In this document: positions 61,181 to 64,000 of the stretch, piece by piece
Layout of the letters: every line of letters starts with the position of its first letter
Numbering within the stretch: position 1 is the stretch's first letter
Origin: Cryptomeria japonica
Taxonomy: Eukaryota; Streptophyta; Pinopsida; Cupressales; Cupressaceae
DNA: 64,000 nucleotides
Direction of reading: 5' to 3'
NCBI RefSeq assembly: GCF_030272615.1
Contig: NC_081414.1
Coordinates: 312,501,664-312,565,663 of the forward strand
Translations under genes and position numbers: made by a program
The notes under the pieces: model-generated
The model's database searches: none
Seen by the model: only the letters and a program-made list of their open reading frames with translations
What the model was told of the DNA's origin: nothing

Positions 61181-61774
61181 ATGTGGGTCAGATGGCTTTG
61201 CCGTCGGTGCATGAAAGCATTGCATGAGTTCTACTTTTAAAAATTACATGAAACATTTTTAATTTATTTGATTCAGTGTTATTTGAATTTTTTTTTATCA
61301 ATGATGTTTCATTTCTCCAAGAATTGAATCTAGGATCTTTCTGTCAGATAATATGTAACATCCAATGACTAAATATTTTCTTTACAAATTCTTATTTTAT
61401 TTAATTATCATCTAAGCATGAATTAAAATTTATATCTGTGCGGAAGCAGAAGATACAAGTTGAAGACTCATGTGCAAGTAAATTTCGTAAAAGAAAGCAA
61501 GCAGACATTATCTTGAATGACATGGAAACAAGCTCATCAGCTACCTAGAAGAGAGCAATTGGAGAAAAGAAGAGGAAAGTGTTAAAGGGTGATAAATACA
61601 TAGAGGGTATGCAATAAAAACAAACAATGTCTGGAGTGTGTGATGTGACGTCTCTAATTTATGTCCAGAGGGACTAACTGGTTTTGGAATTCCCAAGAAA
61701 CCTATTGGGCCACGCTTGGAGGAAATCAATGTGTTCATGCAAGAGCCACCTTTTTTCTATTAGGAGAATGATGC
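61181..61774 (+). repeat. Inverted repeat 2, left arm (594 bp)
   Basis: Pairs with 62281-62873. Starts ATGTGGGTCAGATGGC and ends TAGGAGAATGATGC. Identity to the inverted right arm is about 85-90% by eye, with small indels. The last 125 bp encode the DRM pre-methyltransferase segment. Confidence 0.9.
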
Positions 61775-62295
61775 TTTTGCATCAAAGGATATTTGGAAGG
61801 CAATATCCAAAAATTTCTATAGTGTGGAACAAGAGTTGGCGGACTCGAAGTACTTTTCGGCTTCCAGAAGACCAAGAGGTTATGTACACAATCTCGCAAT
61901 AGAATGATGATTCCAAGCATTACCTCTTCCCCCCATGACTATTCAGGAAGCACTTTCTCAGACAAAGGACTATTGGCCTCCATGGGATCAAAGAAAAAAA
62001 TTGAATTGCTAGACTGTAGATGATGTGGTGGTGTCCTTCGTGAAGAACTCTGCACTATAGTTGAAAATTCATGAGGGAAACTGCAAGATAGTGAATAGAA
62101 ATACATTCTTGAAAAGTGGGAAGAATGGATCTTGTTTGGGTGGGGCCAGGTCAGGTGGATCCTCTAGAGGTTGACTAGATAGAAATAATATTAGGTTTTG
62201 AAAAAGATCACACTCATGGAACTTCGTGTGCGACTGATCGATTGCGCTGTTTGGGTAATGCATTCCAAATAGATACAGTTGCATCATTCTCATAA
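61647..62295 (+). pseudogene. Captured DRM-type DNA methyltransferase fragment 2
   Basis: In one frame (61647 to about 62000): LTGFGIPKKPIGPRLEE, EPPFFYY with a TAG, SKYFSASRRPRGYVHNLAIE, LPLPPMTIQEALSQTK and YWPPWDQRKKLNC. After small frameshifts come MDLVWVGPGQVDPLE, IEIILGF, KDHTHGT and DRLRCLGNAFQIDTVA. These follow DRM proteins in order (IGFGVP, GPPYFYYEN, DSKYFCAAARKRGYIHNLP, LPPxTIxEALPxTKxWWPSWD, LVWVGxxxVAPLEPDE, LLGFPxxHTRG, TDRYKSLGNSFQVDTVAYH). Stops at 61764, 61905-61910, 62004 and later make it dead. It runs straight into the right arm of inverted repeat 2, at the point where AYHLSVLK should follow. Confidence 0.85.
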
Positions 62296-62873
62296 TAGAA
62301 AAAAGGTGGTCCTTACATGAACACATTGATTTCCTCAAGCGTAGCCCAATAGGTTTCCCAAGAACTCCAAAACTAGTTAGTCCCTCCGGACATAAATTAG
62401 AGATGTCACATCACACACTCCAGACATTGTTTGTTTGTATTGCATACTCTCTATGTATTTATCACCCTTTAACACTTTCCTCAGCTTTTCTCCAATTGCT
62501 CTCTTCTAGGCAGCTAATGAGCTTGTTTCCATGTCATTCAAGATAATGCTTGCTTGCTTTCTTTTACAAAATTTACTTGCGCACGAGTCTTCAGCTTGTA
62601 TCTTCTGCTTCCACATAGATATAAATTATAAAGAAACACTCAGATGATAATTAAATAAAATAAGCATTTGTAAAGAAAAGATTTAGTCATTGGATGTTAC
62701 ATATAATCGAACATAAAGATCCTAGACAATTATTGGAGAATGGAAACATCATTGATAATCTTTTTTTTGCAAATAACACTGAATCAAATAAATAAAAAAT
62801 GTTTTATACAATTTTTAAAAGTAGAACTCGTTCAATGCTTTCATGCACCGACCACAAAGCCGTCTGACCCACA
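62281..62873 (-). repeat. Inverted repeat 2, right arm (593 bp)
   Basis: Inverted second copy of 61181-61774. On the minus strand it again encodes NLCPEGLTSFG, KPIGLRL and GPPFFYYENDA-like words. The 506-base spacer (61775-62280) holds the rest of the DRM segment. Confidence 0.9.
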
Positions 62874-63175
62874 ACATTTGGTACCGTCAGAATTCCAACG
62901 ACAACTAAAGAAACATCCGACAAGGATGTTGTATATCTGACGTCACTTCCTTGTTAGATATTCATTCAGGAGAAAACATAGCATCCATCGGAATTCCGAC
63001 TGTAATCCATCAAAATTTTTGGCCGGGGGAGCAAATATAGCCACTATCAGAAGAGTTCATAACATTATCAGAATTTTGACACAGATGGCATTGTCGGGAA
63101 GACCAACGATGAGTTTTTGACGACACAAAATTGGTCGGAAGTCCGACGTTGTGTCGTCGAACTATTGACAATTGT

Positions 63176-63206
63176 CCGTCAGAAATTAGGCCCAAATGTA
63201 CTAGTG
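63176..63206 (-). repeat. Right terminal inverted repeat of the CACTA element
   Basis: Ends TACTAGTG; inverted it reads CACTAGTACATTTGG, and the CCGTCAGAAA edge mirrors TTCTGACGG of the left end. Confidence 0.9.
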
Positions 63207-63840
63207 CCTCTCAGAGTAGGGCCATTTACAAAAGATGTGGTTTGTGAAGTCCTAGACCTAGATCTCACATACAACATATTTCTAGGATGTTCATGGATTC
63301 ATGAGATGAGAGTAGTCCCATCTACATACCATAAATGCATTAAGTTTCCTCATAATGGAGTCAAAGTAACAGTTAATGGTGATCCTAATCCATTTATATA
63401 CTGCAATAATTTGAGGTCAAAAGATGAGACAATAATTCCAATTAATAGAGAGGCAATCCCATCATCTGTATATATTGATCCCGAGTCACTAAAACCTTCA
63501 ATATCAAAGCAAGGTGAGCTTAAAGGGAAATATTAGGATAAAGGCATGAGTGAATACACTATAAATCAAACCATGTGCTTGAGAAATCATGAATTCACCA
63601 AAAGAATATGGACGACCACATCCTTCTAAATGGGTATCTATCATTACACTAAAATGGGATCCTACTATATTCCAAAAGTGGGGTGAGATGGAAGAAGAAG
63701 ACTTATACAAAATTCTTTATAGAGACCCTGAAGATGATACACAAGATCACATCAAGATACCATGCGAAAAATATAACAAAGGATTCAAAATCCTACAAAA
63801 GTTTGGGTACGATGGTAAAAGTCCTCTTGTCTTAAGAAAA
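63207..63840 (+). pseudogene. Gypsy protease C-terminal part and G-patch-like segment
   Basis: Resumes the gypsy frame after the CACTA element: PLRVGPFTKDVVCEVLDLDL, YNIFLGCSWIHEM and VVPSTYHKCIKFP are the usual plant gypsy protease continuation. After a stop (63535) and a frameshift, a segment from 63589 includes GFKILQKFGYDGKSPLVLRK, and past 63843 SKGLGF, resembling the G-patch of some gypsy polyproteins. RT is expected beyond the window. Confidence 0.75.
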
Positions 63841-64000
63841 TAAGGTATCACTCAACCTTTTCAATCAAAATTAAATTTTAAAAATCAGCACTCAAAAGGG
63901 CTTGGTTTCATACCTTTCAAGGTAAACACTCAAAAATCAGAGGAAGCATTGCAAATTAGAAATTCCAAGGATCAACAAGAAAGACGCTATTCCACCAACT

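Larger units (their letters stand above)
54862..63206. mobile_element. CACTA (En/Spm-type) DNA transposon carrying host-gene fragments
   Basis: Ends in 31-bp inverted repeats: CACTAATACATTTGG at the left and, inverted, CACTAGTACATTTGG at the right, both running into TTCTGACGG. Flanked by a 3-bp duplication CTT/CCT (54859-54861 and 63207-63209), one base changed. Removing the element and one TSD restores the gypsy frame exactly. Subterminal repeats with TCGGAATTCTGACGA and TTTCCGACAGAGAAGG are present. No TNP2-type transposase was recognised, so it is probably non-autonomous. It contains a PPR fragment, two DRM methyltransferase segments in inverted arrangement, and a direct duplication. Confidence 0.9.
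49207..64000 (+). mobile_element. Gypsy-type LTR retrotransposon, truncated by the window end
   Basis: The LTR starts TGTAGACACC at 49207, after ATTAT. A long untranslated leader, gag (52261-54447), protease and a G-patch-like segment follow in the plus direction, and RT must lie beyond 64000. The coding frame from 52261 to 54861 is a single frame broken only by stops. A CACTA transposon occupies 54862-63206. The end of the 5' LTR was not determined. Confidence 0.75.

Noticed and set aside
61647-62295. Functional DRM methyltransferase gene
   Set aside because: Several stops and frameshifts, no catalytic Pro-Cys motif, and the sequence turns into an inverted repeat before the AdoMet-binding half.
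54862-63206. Autonomous CACTA with transposase
   Set aside because: No TNP2-like or TNPA-like region could be recognised on either strand.

Overview
The window looks like nuclear DNA of a seed plant with a very large, repeat-packed genome. A gymnosperm (conifer-type) is my best inference, because long degenerate telomere-like arrays sit among nested, old LTR elements and no intact host gene is visible. I see no intact host gene, rRNA, tRNA gene or CRISPR array. The supportable content is repeats, transposable elements and broken host-gene fragments. 

Layout: 1-1690 is a degenerate CCCTAA array. 1947-2125 is a nearly perfect 78-bp-arm hairpin. 4433-4656 holds six small CACT/AGTG palindromes. 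About 5059-5330 is a broken fragment of a PDS5-like cohesin cofactor gene. 7031-15985 is a second telomere-like domain, in alternating orientation, split by LTR element A1 (7936-14634, minus strand, TSD CATTT). Element B follows (16940-23304, minus strand, TSD ATAAT), then a solo LTR (23396-24828, TSD GTAAT). A minus-strand L1-type LINE (about 25881-35570) is split by a Ty1-copia element (27277-33611, TSD CTTTC). 35578-38155 holds tandem repeats and a striking array of 30-nt palindromes. A long unrecognised coding region (38447-48656) is split by element A2 (38897-45713, TSD GACCT). From 49207 to the window end lies a gypsy-type element whose protease region is split by an 8.3-kb CACTA DNA transposon (54862-63206).

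Two things stand out. First, A1, A2 and B share an unusual plan: LTRs, a tRNA-iMet primer site, a coiled-coil plus zinc-knuckle gag, and then, where pol should be, a second large ORF (roughly 880-1070 codons) of unknown function. That ORF is conserved between two divergent families. PBS, PPT and LTR-end motifs match the copia element, so copia machinery probably mobilises them in trans. Second, the CACTA transposon carries pieces of a host DRM-type de novo DNA methyltransferase, the enzyme that silences transposons, arranged as two inverted repeats. It also carries a PPR gene fragment. Transcribed, the inverted repeats would form double-stranded RNA carrying DRM sequence, so the transposon could produce small RNAs against its own silencer. 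This recalls rice miR820, which lies in CACTA elements and targets OsDRM2.

Most premature stops are in-frame substitutions (CAG to TAG, CAA to TAA, CGA to TGA, TGG to TAG) rather than frameshifts. That is the pattern expected from deamination of methylated cytosine in silenced elements. All element boundaries marked with a TSD were read directly; functions of unknown ORFs are not claimed.
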